From Haloplanus sp. GDY1 (GTDB taxonomy: Archaea > Halobacteriota > Halobacteria > Halobacteriales > Haloferacaceae): a DNA stretch of 64,000 nucleotides. The translations under genes were made by a program, and so were the position numbers. The notes beneath the pieces were generated by a model. It worked only from the letters and a program-made list of their open reading frames with translations, ran no database searches and was not told where the DNA came from. The stretch is taken from positions 2,329,998 through 2,393,997 of the forward strand of contig NZ_CP098514.1 of NCBI RefSeq assembly GCF_023703775.1, read 5' to 3'. Below, piece after piece: positions 33,238 to 42,184 of this stretch. How positions within the stretch are numbered: position 1 is the stretch's first letter; the number at the start of each line of letters is the position of its first letter.

Positions 33238-35411
33238 GCCTTCGCCGTCTCGCCCCTGGAGAGGTCGCGCCGGCCACCGAGCGTCACCACGAACAGGACG
33301 GCGAGGCCGACGCCGTAGGCGACCATCAGCGGGATGGTGACGAGGAACATCGTCATCACGTCGGCGGGCGTGGCGACGGCGGCGAAGGCCATGATCCCGA
33401 CGGTCACCTCGCGCCAGCGGCTCCGCATCGACCGGTAGGAGACGCCGGCGGTGTTGAGCAGGAGCATCAACACCGGGACGTCCGCGAGGAGGCCGATGCC
33501 CGCGGTGGTGAAGAAGATGAGCCAGAAGAAGTTGCTGATGCGGTAGGCGATGACCATGTCCGCCCGGGCGCCGTCGGCCACCAGATAGGAGATGACGTTG
33601 GGCGCGACGACGGTGTAGCCCAGGGCGAACCCACCGAACAGGCCGACGACGAGGGCGACGGTCCACCCGAAGATGACGTTACGGTTCCCGCGGACGAAGC
33701 CCCGATCCCGGAGTGCCGGCCACGCGTAGTACGTCACCATCGGGAGGGTGACGAGGACGGCGATCAGCGTCGAGAACTTCACTTCGAAGATCAGCGCCTC
33801 CATCGGATGGAGGGCGACGACGTCGATCTGGTTGTTCTCGACCACCTGCTCCGGCATCTGCGAGAGGAACTGGTCGAACACGCGGCCGATGCCGCCGGTG
33901 TAGAGCCAGCCGAACGTCCCCGCGAGGACGATGCCGAACACGGCGGCGATGCGGAAGGCCCGCGAGGTGAGCGAATCGAGGATGAAGGCGACGTCGGCGT
34001 AGTAGCCGCCGATGTCGTCCTCGTCTTTCTCGCCGCCGGTGAACTCGTCGAGGAAGGTGCCGCCGGCGCGACTCGCCCGGTCGCCGAGTTCCTCGGTCGT
34101 CGACTGCGTCCCCTCGTCCCCGTCTTTCGCTTCCCGTAGCTCCTCGGCCTCGTCGAACCGCTCGAAGATGGCGCGGGCCTTCTCCTTGTCGCCGGCGTCG
34201 ACGGCGTCGCCGGCCATCTCCGTCGCCTCCGCCTCGCTCAACTCGGCGAAGGCCTCCGGCGGCGCCGCCCGGATCCCGTCGGCGTCGAGTTCCGACAGGT
34301 CGATCTCGGTCGGGTCGCCCACCTCGATGGGTTCGACCGCGGCCTCGAGTTCGGCGTAGACGTAGTACATGAACCCGCACACCCCGGCGAGGAGGGCGCC
34401 GAGCGCCGTCCAGACCGCGAGCCCCGCCGTCTCGGAGACGGGCAGGGTCGCCCCCGGGGCCAGGAGGCGTCTGCTGCTTCCCATCCACGCCAGCAGGTCG
34501 TTGGCGAGGGGGCGGCCGCCGTAGGTGTAGAAGGCATAGACCAGCAGTCCGCCGACGCCGCCGACGCCGAGGATGACGTTCCAGTGGCGGCCGGCGGCGG
34601 TCCACACGTCGATCCGTTCGCTCCCGCGCTTGGCCGTCACCACCACCTTCGTCAGATAGAGGCTGAAGCCGTAGAGGACGAGCATCGGGATGGCCCACAT
34701 GATCTGCGTGAACGGATCCGGCGGCGTGAAGAGCGCCCCGAAGGCGAACATGGCGACGACGGCGTAGCGCCAGCGGTCACGGAACGTCTCGTAGGGGACG
34801 ATTTCGGCGTACGCGAGGGCGCTCATCGCCAGCGGCAGTTGCGCCGCGAGGCCGAACGAGAGGGTGAGCAGGAAGATGAACTGCGCCCAGAGGACGATGG
34901 AGTAGGTGGGAGTGAAGCCCGCGGCGATGGCGTTGTTCGCGAGGAAGGCGAACATCACGGGGAAGAAGACGGCGTAGCCGTAGGTGAGGCCGGTCACGAA
35001 CAGGGCGGCCGACAGCAGGCCGCCGGCGACGAGTTTCCACCGCGACACCGGCACCGACGGCCACAGCCCGCGTTCCACGAGGGCGTCACGGGAGAAGTAG
35101 ACGAAGACGGGGAGCCCGACGATGATGCCGACGACGAGGCCGATTTTCGCCTGCAGGAGGATCACGTCGAACGGCGTCTGGGCGATGATCACGAGTTCCC
35201 TCGCGGTCGCCTCGGACATCTTCGACTCGGTGATCGACCGCAGGAACTCCCAGATGTAGAGCCGGAGGGCGTAGAACGACCCGATGAACCCGACGAGGAA
35301 GACGATGAACACCTTCTGGAGGTCCTTCTGGGCGGAGCGGAGCATCGCACCGGCCGTCTCCCGCCCGGCGTCCAGCGTCCGACGGGTGTCCTCATCGAGC
35401 GCGCTCGACAT
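33234..35411 (-). CDS. tatCt: Twin-arginine translocase subunit TatC, double-length form (TatCt)
   Basis: 725 residues containing two TatC-like domains. The first runs about 25-240 (VFIVFLVGFIGSFYALRLYIWEF, FGLAAQLPLAMSALAYAEIVPYETFRDRWRYAVVAMFAFGALFTPPDPF). The second runs about 470-715 (IAAVFGIVLAGTFGWLYTGG, IFFTTAGIGLLADVPVLMLLLNTAG, SRWREVTVGIMAFAAVATPADVM). They are joined by extra helices and an acidic soluble stretch of about 100 residues. It recognises twin-arginine signals; the double form is specific to haloarchaea, where it is essential in Haloferax by published work. Divergent from tatCo with a 112-bp gap. Confidence 0.93.
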   Translation of the reverse strand: MSSALDEDTRRTLDAGRETAGAMLRSAQKDLQKVFIVFLVGFIGSFYALRLYIWEFLRSITESKMSEATARELVIIAQTPFDVILLQAKIGLVVGIIVGLPVFVYFSRDALVERGLWPSVPVSRWKLVAGGLLSAALFVTGLTYGYAVFFPVMFAFLANNAIAAGFTPTYSIVLWAQFIFLLTLSFGLAAQLPLAMSALAYAEIVPYETFRDRWRYAVVAMFAFGALFTPPDPFTQIMWAIPMLVLYGFSLYLTKVVVTAKRGSERIDVWTAAGRHWNVILGVGGVGGLLVYAFYTYGGRPLANDLLAWMGSSRRLLAPGATLPVSETAGLAVWTALGALLAGVCGFMYYVYAELEAAVEPIEVGDPTEIDLSELDADGIRAAPPEAFAELSEAEATEMAGDAVDAGDKEKARAIFERFDEAEELREAKDGDEGTQSTTEELGDRASRAGGTFLDEFTGGEKDEDDIGGYYADVAFILDSLTSRAFRIAAVFGIVLAGTFGWLYTGGIGRVFDQFLSQMPEQVVENNQIDVVALHPMEALIFEVKFSTLIAVLVTLPMVTYYAWPALRDRGFVRGNRNVIFGWTVALVVGLFGGFALGYTVVAPNVISYLVADGARADMVIAYRISNFFWLIFFTTAGIGLLADVPVLMLLLNTAGVSYRSMRSRWREVTVGIMAFAAVATPADVMTMFLVTIPLMVAYGVGLAVLFVVTLGGRRDLSRGETAKA

Positions 35412-35492
35412 AGTTCACCGAACCCGTCTCGCCGTCATCAATCTTTTCTCTCCGGCGCCGAGACGACCGCGCGCTCGCTCGATGGAAAAAGG

Positions 35493-35500
35493 CCTATAAC
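35493..35500 (+). promoter_or_regulatory. TATA box of tatCo
   Basis: CCTATAAC centred 28 nt upstream of the tatCo ATG in the short gap between the divergent tatC genes. Confidence 0.6.
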
Positions 35501-35523
35501 AGCCGGGGGGATAGTTCGAGTGA

Positions 35524-36912
35524 ATGGCTGAGGAATCGGAGTCGGAATCGCCGTCCGGGGGGGCGGCGGACGGCGATTCGTCGGATCCGGCGGACGAGGC
35601 CACCACCGAGTCCGACAGCCGCGAGGCAGGGGGGACGGCCGACGACGCGGCCGACCCCGCCATCGACCCCGAAACCGACACCGTCTACTCGCCCGAGGAC
35701 GCTCCGGAGGCCGGCGGCTCCATCGACGACTTCCTCGACGACGACTCGGTCGCCGCCACCGACGCGACGGCGCCGGAGGGCGCGACCGGTCGGGACGACC
35801 CCTTCGACATCGACGAACGCCGGAGCGTCTCCGACGCCATCGGCGCGCCCGCCCCGGACGAGGAACTCGCCGACGACCCGGACCTCGAACTCGCCGCCGA
35901 CGTGGCCGACGACGACGCTCCCGACGACGCCCCCCGGACCGACCGCGAGACGGGGGCGGACGCGGCCCCCCAGGAGTGGACCCGCGAGGCGGCGTCCGAG
36001 TCGGTCGTGGAACCGGACGACGAGTCGGTCGTGCAGACGGGAGACGATCCCTGGGAGGAGTCGGAGGCGGTGGCCGCCGACTCGGCGACCGAGACGCCCC
36101 CGTCGCAGCCCGCACCCAGCCCTCCCGTCGAGGAGTCCGACGACCTGGACGACGACCTCGACGACGGCCTCGTCGGCGCGAGTCCGGCCTCCGACGAGGA
36201 GATGCCGCTCGCGGCCCACATCGAGGAGATGGTGCAACGACTCGCCGTCGTCCTCGTCGTCGGCGGCGTCGTCGCCCTCGCCGTCTTCCCGGTCGCCGAC
36301 CGGATCATCAACTACCTCTGGAACGCCCACATCCCGGGCGCCGCGACGAACCCGAACCTGCGGCCCCGGCTGTACGGCCCGCTCGAACTCCTGATCACCG
36401 AACTCAAGGTATCCGCCCTCGCCGGCTTCGTCGTCGGCCTCCCCATCGCCGTCTACGAGACGTACCTCTTCATGCGCCCCGGACTCTTCCCCCGCGAACG
36501 CCGCTACTACCTCGCCGCCGTGCCGACCAGTCTCGTCCTCGCACTGATCGGCGTCGGCTTCGCCCACTTCGTCGTCCTCCCCGCCATCTTCCTGTACTTC
36601 ACCGAGTACACCGAGGAGTCCGTCGAACTCATCGCCTTCGGACTCAAGGAGACGTTCGGCCTCATCCTCGTGCTCATGGGCTACATGGCCATCGTCTTCC
36701 AGATTCCACTGTTCATCATGCTCGCGATCATGATGAACCTCACCACCCGGGAGTGGATGGAGAGCCGGCGCCTGCTGTTCTGGGGTGGCTTCCTCGGGCT
36801 CTCCTTCCTCGTCAGCCCCGACCCGACCGGCATGGCCCCCATCATCGTCGCCGCGACGATGATCACGCTGTTCGAGGGGACGCTCGCCCTCCTCCGGTGG
36901 ACGGGCAACTGA
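35524..36912 (+). CDS. tatCo: Twin-arginine translocase subunit TatC with long acidic N-terminus (TatCo)
   Basis: 462 residues. The first 220 are a disordered Asp/Glu/Ala/Pro/Ser-rich extension. The TatC core starts EMPLAAHIEEMVQRLAVVLVVGGVVALAVF and has six helices, with AGFVVGLPIAVYETYLFMRPGLFPRERRYY and EYTEESVELIAFGLKETFGLILVLMGYMAIVFQIPLF. The conserved Glu and FxRPGLFPxER cytosolic elements are present. It is the single-domain partner of tatCt and handles many of the Tat substrates that dominate haloarchaeal secretion. The acidic extension is much longer than in bacterial TatC. Confidence 0.92.
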   Translation: MAEESESESPSGGAADGDSSDPADEATTESDSREAGGTADDAADPAIDPETDTVYSPEDAPEAGGSIDDFLDDDSVAATDATAPEGATGRDDPFDIDERRSVSDAIGAPAPDEELADDPDLELAADVADDDAPDDAPRTDRETGADAAPQEWTREAASESVVEPDDESVVQTGDDPWEESEAVAADSATETPPSQPAPSPPVEESDDLDDDLDDGLVGASPASDEEMPLAAHIEEMVQRLAVVLVVGGVVALAVFPVADRIINYLWNAHIPGAATNPNLRPRLYGPLELLITELKVSALAGFVVGLPIAVYETYLFMRPGLFPRERRYYLAAVPTSLVLALIGVGFAHFVVLPAIFLYFTEYTEESVELIAFGLKETFGLILVLMGYMAIVFQIPLFIMLAIMMNLTTREWMESRRLLFWGGFLGLSFLVSPDPTGMAPIIVAATMITLFEGTLALLRWTGN

Positions 36913-37009
36913 GCGGCTCCCCTGCCAACAGTTCACGAACGAACCCGCGGGGTGTCGTCCACTCGCGTCCCGAGGAACGCTCTTGTAGGGGACGGTCCTA
37001 CCCCGCCCC

Positions 37010-37639
37010 ATGACGACCGTCTTGCTCGCCCGCCACGGCGAGACGACGTGGAACCGCGAGGGCCGCCTGCAGGGGTGGGCGCCGACCCCGCTGACCGACC
37101 GCGGCCACGAGCAGGCGCGGGCGCTCGCCGCCGCCGTCGCCGACGACTACGACGTGGACCGGGTGCTCGCCTCCGACCTGCGGCGGGCCAGACAGACCGC
37201 CGCCCACCTCGCCGACCACGTGGGCCACGACCCCGCCTTCGAATCCGCGTGGCGCGAGCGGGACTTCGGCCGCTACCAGGGGCTCCCCTGCGAGGCGGTG
37301 TTCGAGGAGCACGACCGTTTGTCGCTCTCGCGGGCGGGGCGTGCGGCGGTGGACGCCCGACCGGAGAGCGGCGAGAGCCTCCGCGACGTGCGCGAGCGCG
37401 TCCTCTCCGGCTGGGAGCGGGTACTCGCCGAGAGCGGGCCGGACGAGACGGTGGCCGTGGTGAGCCACGGCGGGCCGCTCCACCTGCTCCTCGGCGCCGT
37501 CGAGGACCGCGGGGTCGTCGACGCCATCGTCGAGGGCGAACAGCACAACTGCGGGCTGAACGAACTGCGCGTCGCCGACGGGGAGGCGCGACTGGTCGCG
37601 GAGAACCGGACGGAGTTCCTCGACGCCCTCTCGGCGTGA
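37010..37639 (+). CDS. Histidine phosphatase family protein (phosphoglycerate-mutase-like)
   Basis: 209 residues starting TTVLLARHGETTWNREGRLQGW, holding the catalytic RHGE motif at residues 8-11. ASDLRRARQTAAHLA carries the second Arg, ERDFGRYQGL the acid, and VAVVSHGGPLHLLL the second His. In archaea such proteins are cofactor-dependent mutases or, more often, general phosphatases, and the sequence does not decide. Independent transcription unit. Confidence 0.88.
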   Translation: MTTVLLARHGETTWNREGRLQGWAPTPLTDRGHEQARALAAAVADDYDVDRVLASDLRRARQTAAHLADHVGHDPAFESAWRERDFGRYQGLPCEAVFEEHDRLSLSRAGRAAVDARPESGESLRDVRERVLSGWERVLAESGPDETVAVVSHGGPLHLLLGAVEDRGVVDAIVEGEQHNCGLNELRVADGEARLVAENRTEFLDALSA

Positions 37640-37657
37640 GCGCCGTGGCGTCGGCGG

Positions 37658-38530
37658 TCAGTTCCCGCCGGTGGGGTACTCCTGGGCGAACACGTCCTCG
37701 ACGACGGGGTCGTCGTCGGCCTCCCCCTCGGGACTGACGCTCCCCGTCCGGTAGCCGTGCAGGTCGAGGGTCACGTGATCGAAGCCGACGTCGGTGAGGT
37801 GTTCGCGGGCCGCGCGGACGAACTCCCGGTCGAGGGCGGCGTCGAGTTCGTCGGGAGCGACCTCGATGCGCGCGAGGCCGTCGTGGTCGCGGACCCGGAA
37901 CTGCGAGAAGCCCCACGTCCGCAGGAGGCGCTCGGCCTTCTCGACGCGCGTCAGTCGCTCCTCGGTCACCTCCAGCCCCGTCGGGATGCGCGAGGAGAGA
38001 CACGCCATCGAGGGCTTGTCCGCGACGGAGAGGTCGTACCGCTCGGCCGCCTCCCGGACCTCCGATTTGGTCAGGTCGTGTGCCAGCAGCGGCGAGAACA
38101 CGTCGAGTTCCTCGACGGCGCGCAGGCCGGGACGGTGGCCCTCCCCGGGATCCGAGGCGTTCGTCCCGTCACAGACGGTGCCGATGCCGAGGTCGCGGGC
38201 GACGTCGTACATCTTCCCCAGTCGCATCGTCCGGCAGTGGTAACACCGGTCGTCGCCGTTCGCGACGAAGTCGGGGTCGTCGAGTTCGGAGAAGGTCACC
38301 GTCTCGTGGCGGATGCCGATCTCCTCGGCCACCCGGACCGCGTCGTCGAGTTCGTCCGCGGGCAGCGTCTCGCTTCTGGCCGTGCAGGCCACCGCGTCGT
38401 CCCCGAGGGCGTCGTGGGCGAGTGCGGCGACGACCGCCGAGTCGACGCCGCCGGAGAAGGCGACGAGGACGCCGTCGCGCTCCGCGAGGTCGTCGCGGGC
38501 GGCGTCGAGTTTCGCATCGAGGGAGGTCAT
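37658..38530 (-). CDS. larE: ATP-dependent sacrificial sulfur transferase LarE
   Basis: 290-residue PP-loop enzyme with VLVAFSGGVDSAVVAAL at about 21-37, later ETVTFSELDDPDFVANGDDRCYHCRTMRLGKMYD, VCDGTNASD, and PSMACLSSRIPTG, where the Cys is the family's sulfur donor position. LarE adenylates the carboxylates of the pyridinium biscarboxylate made by LarB and inserts sulfur, before LarC adds nickel. Four Cys (the CYHC pair, VCDG, ACLS) leave open a cluster-bearing variant. larB lies 7.2 kb downstream on the other strand. The ATG at 38530 is used. Confidence 0.92.
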   Translation of the reverse strand: MTSLDAKLDAARDDLAERDGVLVAFSGGVDSAVVAALAHDALGDDAVACTARSETLPADELDDAVRVAEEIGIRHETVTFSELDDPDFVANGDDRCYHCRTMRLGKMYDVARDLGIGTVCDGTNASDPGEGHRPGLRAVEELDVFSPLLAHDLTKSEVREAAERYDLSVADKPSMACLSSRIPTGLEVTEERLTRVEKAERLLRTWGFSQFRVRDHDGLARIEVAPDELDAALDREFVRAAREHLTDVGFDHVTLDLHGYRTGSVSPEGEADDDPVVEDVFAQEYPTGGN

Positions 38531-38620
38531 TGCACCCCCGTACCGCGCCGACGGTGAAAAGCGCGTTGACGGGGGAAGATTCATCCCACCGTCGCGTCAA
38601 TTCAGCGTACGGAGGGGAGT

Positions 38621-38881
38621 ATGCCAGCAAAGACCGGGGCCTCACACGCGCTGTCAGCCTTCGTCAGCCTGATCGTCGGGACGATGCTCTCGAAGTACAT
38701 CTGGACCTACACGCCGCCGCTCGCCGAGGCCGGCGCCGTCGCCGGCCGCCACCTCTCGGCGGTCGTCGGCACGCCGCTGTCCCGCGACGTGACCGGCGGA
38801 CTCGTCGTCGTCCTCCTCCTGTCGTTCGTGTGGGGCGTCCTCTATCACTTCGCCCGGCACGGGGACGGGGACGGGAACTGA
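38621..38881 (+). CDS. Small haloarchaeal membrane protein, unknown
   Basis: 86 residues with two hydrophobic segments (SHALSAFVSLIVGTMLSKYIW and VTGGLVVVLLLSFVWGVLYHFA) and a short acidic tail. A GGAGGGG element stands 6 nt before the ATG, suggesting a Shine-Dalgarno-type start. No known domain. It stands between larE (divergent) and the MutS-like gene (50 nt downstream). Confidence 0.7.
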   Translation: MPAKTGASHALSAFVSLIVGTMLSKYIWTYTPPLAEAGAVAGRHLSAVVGTPLSRDVTGGLVVVLLLSFVWGVLYHFARHGDGDGN

Positions 38882-38930
38882 TCCCCGCGACCCGCAACGT
38901 TTTGCCGGATGGGGCGATACTCGTGCCCGC

Positions 38931-40910
38931 ATGGAACTCACGGCCATCCCGGGCGTCGGGGAGAAGACGGCGGCCGCGCTCGCTGACCTCGACGACCCCG
39001 AACGGGCGCTCCGGGAGGGCGACGTGGCGGCGCTCGCCGGGGCGCCGGGAATCTCGCCCGGGCGTGCCGCCGCCATCGCCCGCGCGGCCGTCCGGCACGA
39101 ACACGGCGCCGACGGCGAGTTCCTCGCGACCGACCGCGCCCGCGACGTCCACGAGCGGCTCCTCGACCTCCTGCGTGAGCGCACGGTCACCGACTACGCC
39201 GCCAGCCGGGTGGCGACGTTCGTCCCAACCGGCGCCCAGTCCCGGATCGAGGAGGTCCGCGACCTCGTCGACCGGGCGACGGCCCGCGAGGTCGACCCCG
39301 AGACGCTGGACGCGCTGGCCGACGTCGAACCCCTGACGGATCCGCCGCCGACCCGGGTTCGGGACCGCTGTCTCGCCACCGCGGACGCCGAGCGCTACGC
39401 CGCGGCCGAGGAGGCCGTCCCCGAACTCTCCGTCGAGGTGGTCGACGACGCCCGCGACCTGGCGGAACTCGCCCGGTCGTACGCGACGGTGATCGCGCTG
39501 GACGAGTCGTTCGCCGGCGTCGACGTGACCGGCGACGTTCGCGTCCGTCCCGACGCCCTCGCGAACCCCACGGAGGTGGTGCCCGAGCGCCTCCTCGCTT
39601 TCTTCGCCTCCAACCGCGACGCCCTGCTCGCGGCGGCCCGCGTCCACGACGCCGCGGGGATGGCCCCGCCCTGTGACCTCGACGCGCTCCGGGACGCCCT
39701 CTCGCGACTCGACGACGACGGCACGCCCGTCGGCGACGACGAACTCGACCGCCTCACCGACGCCGTCGACGACCTGGACGCCGCGGTGGGCACCGCCGAG
39801 TCCGTCGCCAACGACCACCTCCGGACCGCCATCCGCGAGCGCGACGTGACCATCGAGGGGACGGACTTCCTCTCGCTGGTCGAGCAGGGCGCCCGCGTCG
39901 ACGCCCTGCTCTCCCGGGAACTCGCCGACGAGTTCGACCGCGCGGTCGAGAAGGCCCGCGATCACCTGATCGACAGCCTCGACCTGGCCGACGAGGCGGA
40001 CCTGGCCGAACGGGTCTTCGGCGGCGAGCCCACCTTCCCCCTCGAACACGACGAGGAGGCCGTCTCGCGGCTCCGCACCGAACTCACGGCGGCCCGTGAC
40101 CGCCGGGCCGCGCGGCTGAAGGCCGACCTGGCCGAGGACCTGGGCGCGCTCCGCGACCCCGCCGAGGACCTGGTCCGCGCCGCGCTGGAGCGCGACGTGG
40201 AACTGGCGATCGCCCGCTTCGCCGCCGACTTCGAGTGTACGCTCCCCCGCATCGACGACGAGGTGTCGGGCGTCGCCGTCGAGGGCGGCCGGTCGCCGCT
40301 GCTGGACGTGGCCTTCGAGGACGTCGAGCCCGTCGATTACGCCGTCTCGGGCGTGACGCTCCTCTCCGGGGTCAACAGCGGGGGGAAGACCTCGACGCTC
40401 GACCTGCTGGCGCTGGTGACGATTCTCGCACACATGGGGCTGCCGGTGCCGGCCGAGTCGGCCGAAATCGAGCGCGTCTCCGAACTCCACTACTACGCCA
40501 AGAGTCAGGGCACCCTCGACGCCGGCGCGTTCGAGGCGACGCTCCGCGATTTCGCCGACCTGGCGACCGGAACGGACTCGCGGCTCGTCCTCGTCGACGA
40601 ACTGGAGAGCATCACCGAACCCGGTGCGAGCGCGAAGATCATCGCCGGCATCCTCGAATCCCTGGACCGGGGCGACGTGACGGCCGTCTTCGTCTCCCAC
40701 CTCGCGGGCGAGATCCGCGACGCCGCGGGGATCGACGTGGCCGTCGACGGCATCGAGGCCGTCGGACTGGTCGACGGCGAACTCCGGGTGAACCGCTCGC
40801 CCGTGACCGACCACCTCGCGCGGTCGACGCCCGAACTCATCGTCGAGAAACTGGCGACCGACGAGGGGGAGGACGCCGAGTTCTACAGCCGGCTTTTGGA
40901 GAAATTCTGA
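38931..40910 (+). CDS. MutS-related ATPase with N-terminal helix-hairpin-helix
   Basis: 659 residues. The N-terminus MELTAIPGVGEKTAAALADL is a helix-hairpin-helix DNA-binding motif. A long helical lever region follows, with AVEKARDHLIDSLDLADEADL. The C-terminal MutS domain V ATPase has Walker A LLSGVNSGGKTSTL, the MutS-type aromatic segment SELHYYAKSQGTLDAG, Walker B RLVLVDELESITEPG and AVFVSHLAGEIRDAAG. There is no mismatch-recognition domain I or Smr nuclease domain, so it fits the archaeal MutS-related group. A branch-structure or recombination role is plausible but unproven. Confidence 0.87.
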   Translation: MELTAIPGVGEKTAAALADLDDPERALREGDVAALAGAPGISPGRAAAIARAAVRHEHGADGEFLATDRARDVHERLLDLLRERTVTDYAASRVATFVPTGAQSRIEEVRDLVDRATAREVDPETLDALADVEPLTDPPPTRVRDRCLATADAERYAAAEEAVPELSVEVVDDARDLAELARSYATVIALDESFAGVDVTGDVRVRPDALANPTEVVPERLLAFFASNRDALLAAARVHDAAGMAPPCDLDALRDALSRLDDDGTPVGDDELDRLTDAVDDLDAAVGTAESVANDHLRTAIRERDVTIEGTDFLSLVEQGARVDALLSRELADEFDRAVEKARDHLIDSLDLADEADLAERVFGGEPTFPLEHDEEAVSRLRTELTAARDRRAARLKADLAEDLGALRDPAEDLVRAALERDVELAIARFAADFECTLPRIDDEVSGVAVEGGRSPLLDVAFEDVEPVDYAVSGVTLLSGVNSGGKTSTLDLLALVTILAHMGLPVPAESAEIERVSELHYYAKSQGTLDAGAFEATLRDFADLATGTDSRLVLVDELESITEPGASAKIIAGILESLDRGDVTAVFVSHLAGEIRDAAGIDVAVDGIEAVGLVDGELRVNRSPVTDHLARSTPELIVEKLATDEGEDAEFYSRLLEKF

Positions 40911-40992
40911 CACGACGGCGGACGCGCGTCCGACGGCCGCAGGACGCCGTCTGACGGCCTCGCGGCAACTGTTAAGTGGGCCGACGAGCGAG

Positions 40993-42126
40993 GTGAAACT
41001 GATGACAGACGACCCCGACGAGGGGATGCTGTCGTGGGACGAGTCCGTGTTTCGGGACGAACACGTCTTCGAAATCGACTACGTGCCCGAGACGTTCGAC
41101 CACCGCGAGACGCAACTGGAGAACCTGAAGTACGCCCTGCGTCCCGCGGTGCGTGGCTCCCGCCCGCTCAACACGATGGTCCGGGGGCCGCCGGGGACCG
41201 GCAAGACAACCGCCGTTTTGAAGCTGTTCGGCGAACTCTCCGGCCAGCCGGGGGTGCGGACCGTCCGGGTGAACTGCCAGCTCGACTCGACGCGCTACGC
41301 CGTCTTCTCCCGCGTGTTCGAGCACGTCTTCGACTACGAACCCCCCTCGTCGGGCATCTCGTTCAAGAAGCTGTTCGGGCAGATCACCGACCGCCTCGTC
41401 GACGACGACGAGGTGCTGGTCGTCGCGCTGGACGACGTGAACTACCTGTTCTACGAGAACGAGGCCTCCGATACCCTCTACTCGCTGCTTCGCGCCCACG
41501 AGGGATCGGCCGGGACGCGCATCGGCGTCATCGTCGTCTCCTCCGATCTGGGGCTGGACATCATGGAGGAACTCGACGGGCGCGTCCAGAGCGTCTTCCG
41601 GCCCGAGGAGGTGTACTTCCCCGTCTACGACGCCGACGAGATCGTCGACATCCTCGGCGAACGGGTCGACCGCGGCTTCCACGACGGCGTGGTCGGGACG
41701 CAGGAACTCGACCGCGTGGCCGAACTCACCGCCGAGAGCGGCGACCTCCGGGTCGGCATCGACCTGCTGCGTCGCGCCGGCCTCAACGCCGAGATGCGCG
41801 CCAGCAAGACGGTCAGCGTCGAGGACGTCGAGGAGGCCTACGACAAGTCGAAGTACGTCCACCTCTCCCGGTGTCTGCGCGAACTCACGGAGTCCGAACG
41901 GGCGCTGGTCGAGACCATCGCCGAACACGACGGCCAGCAGGCCGGCACGGTGTACGAGGCGTTCCACGAGTCGACGGGGCTCGGCTACACCAGATACTCC
42001 GAAATCGTCAACAAACTCGACCAGTTGGGCGTCATCGAGGCCGACTACGCCGACGTCGAGGGCCGGGGACGCTCCCGGTCGCTCACCCTCTCCTACGACG
42101 CCGAGGCGGTTCTCGACCGGCTGTGA
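40993..42126 (+). CDS. Orc1/Cdc6-family replication initiator paralogue
   Basis: 377 residues. The AAA+ module has Walker A RGPPGTGKTTAVL near 67 and Walker B VLVVALDDVNYLFYE, followed by sensor 1 IVVSSDL. The C-terminal winged helix starts SRCLRELTESERALVETIAEHD. TTG/CTG-type alternatives aside, translation may start at the internal ATG at 41002 (MTDDPDEGM). Haloarchaea have many Orc paralogues, not all tied to origins. The 82-bp upstream gap is GC-rich with no visible ORB repeats, so I do not call an origin here. Confidence 0.9.
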   Translation: MKLMTDDPDEGMLSWDESVFRDEHVFEIDYVPETFDHRETQLENLKYALRPAVRGSRPLNTMVRGPPGTGKTTAVLKLFGELSGQPGVRTVRVNCQLDSTRYAVFSRVFEHVFDYEPPSSGISFKKLFGQITDRLVDDDEVLVVALDDVNYLFYENEASDTLYSLLRAHEGSAGTRIGVIVVSSDLGLDIMEELDGRVQSVFRPEEVYFPVYDADEIVDILGERVDRGFHDGVVGTQELDRVAELTAESGDLRVGIDLLRRAGLNAEMRASKTVSVEDVEEAYDKSKYVHLSRCLRELTESERALVETIAEHDGQQAGTVYEAFHESTGLGYTRYSEIVNKLDQLGVIEADYADVEGRGRSRSLTLSYDAEAVLDRL

Positions 42127-42184
42127 CCCGGCGTCGCGATCGCCGGAACACATTTACCCGCTCGATCCCGCTTGCGAAGCGAGC

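Noticed and set aside
38664-40913. 749-codon open frame antisense to the MutS-like gene
   Set aside because: No domain; mirror of the coding strand with no start context.
40911-41001. Possible replication origin next to the Orc/Cdc6 gene
   Set aside because: The gap is short and GC-rich with no AT-rich unwinding element and no repeated origin recognition box.
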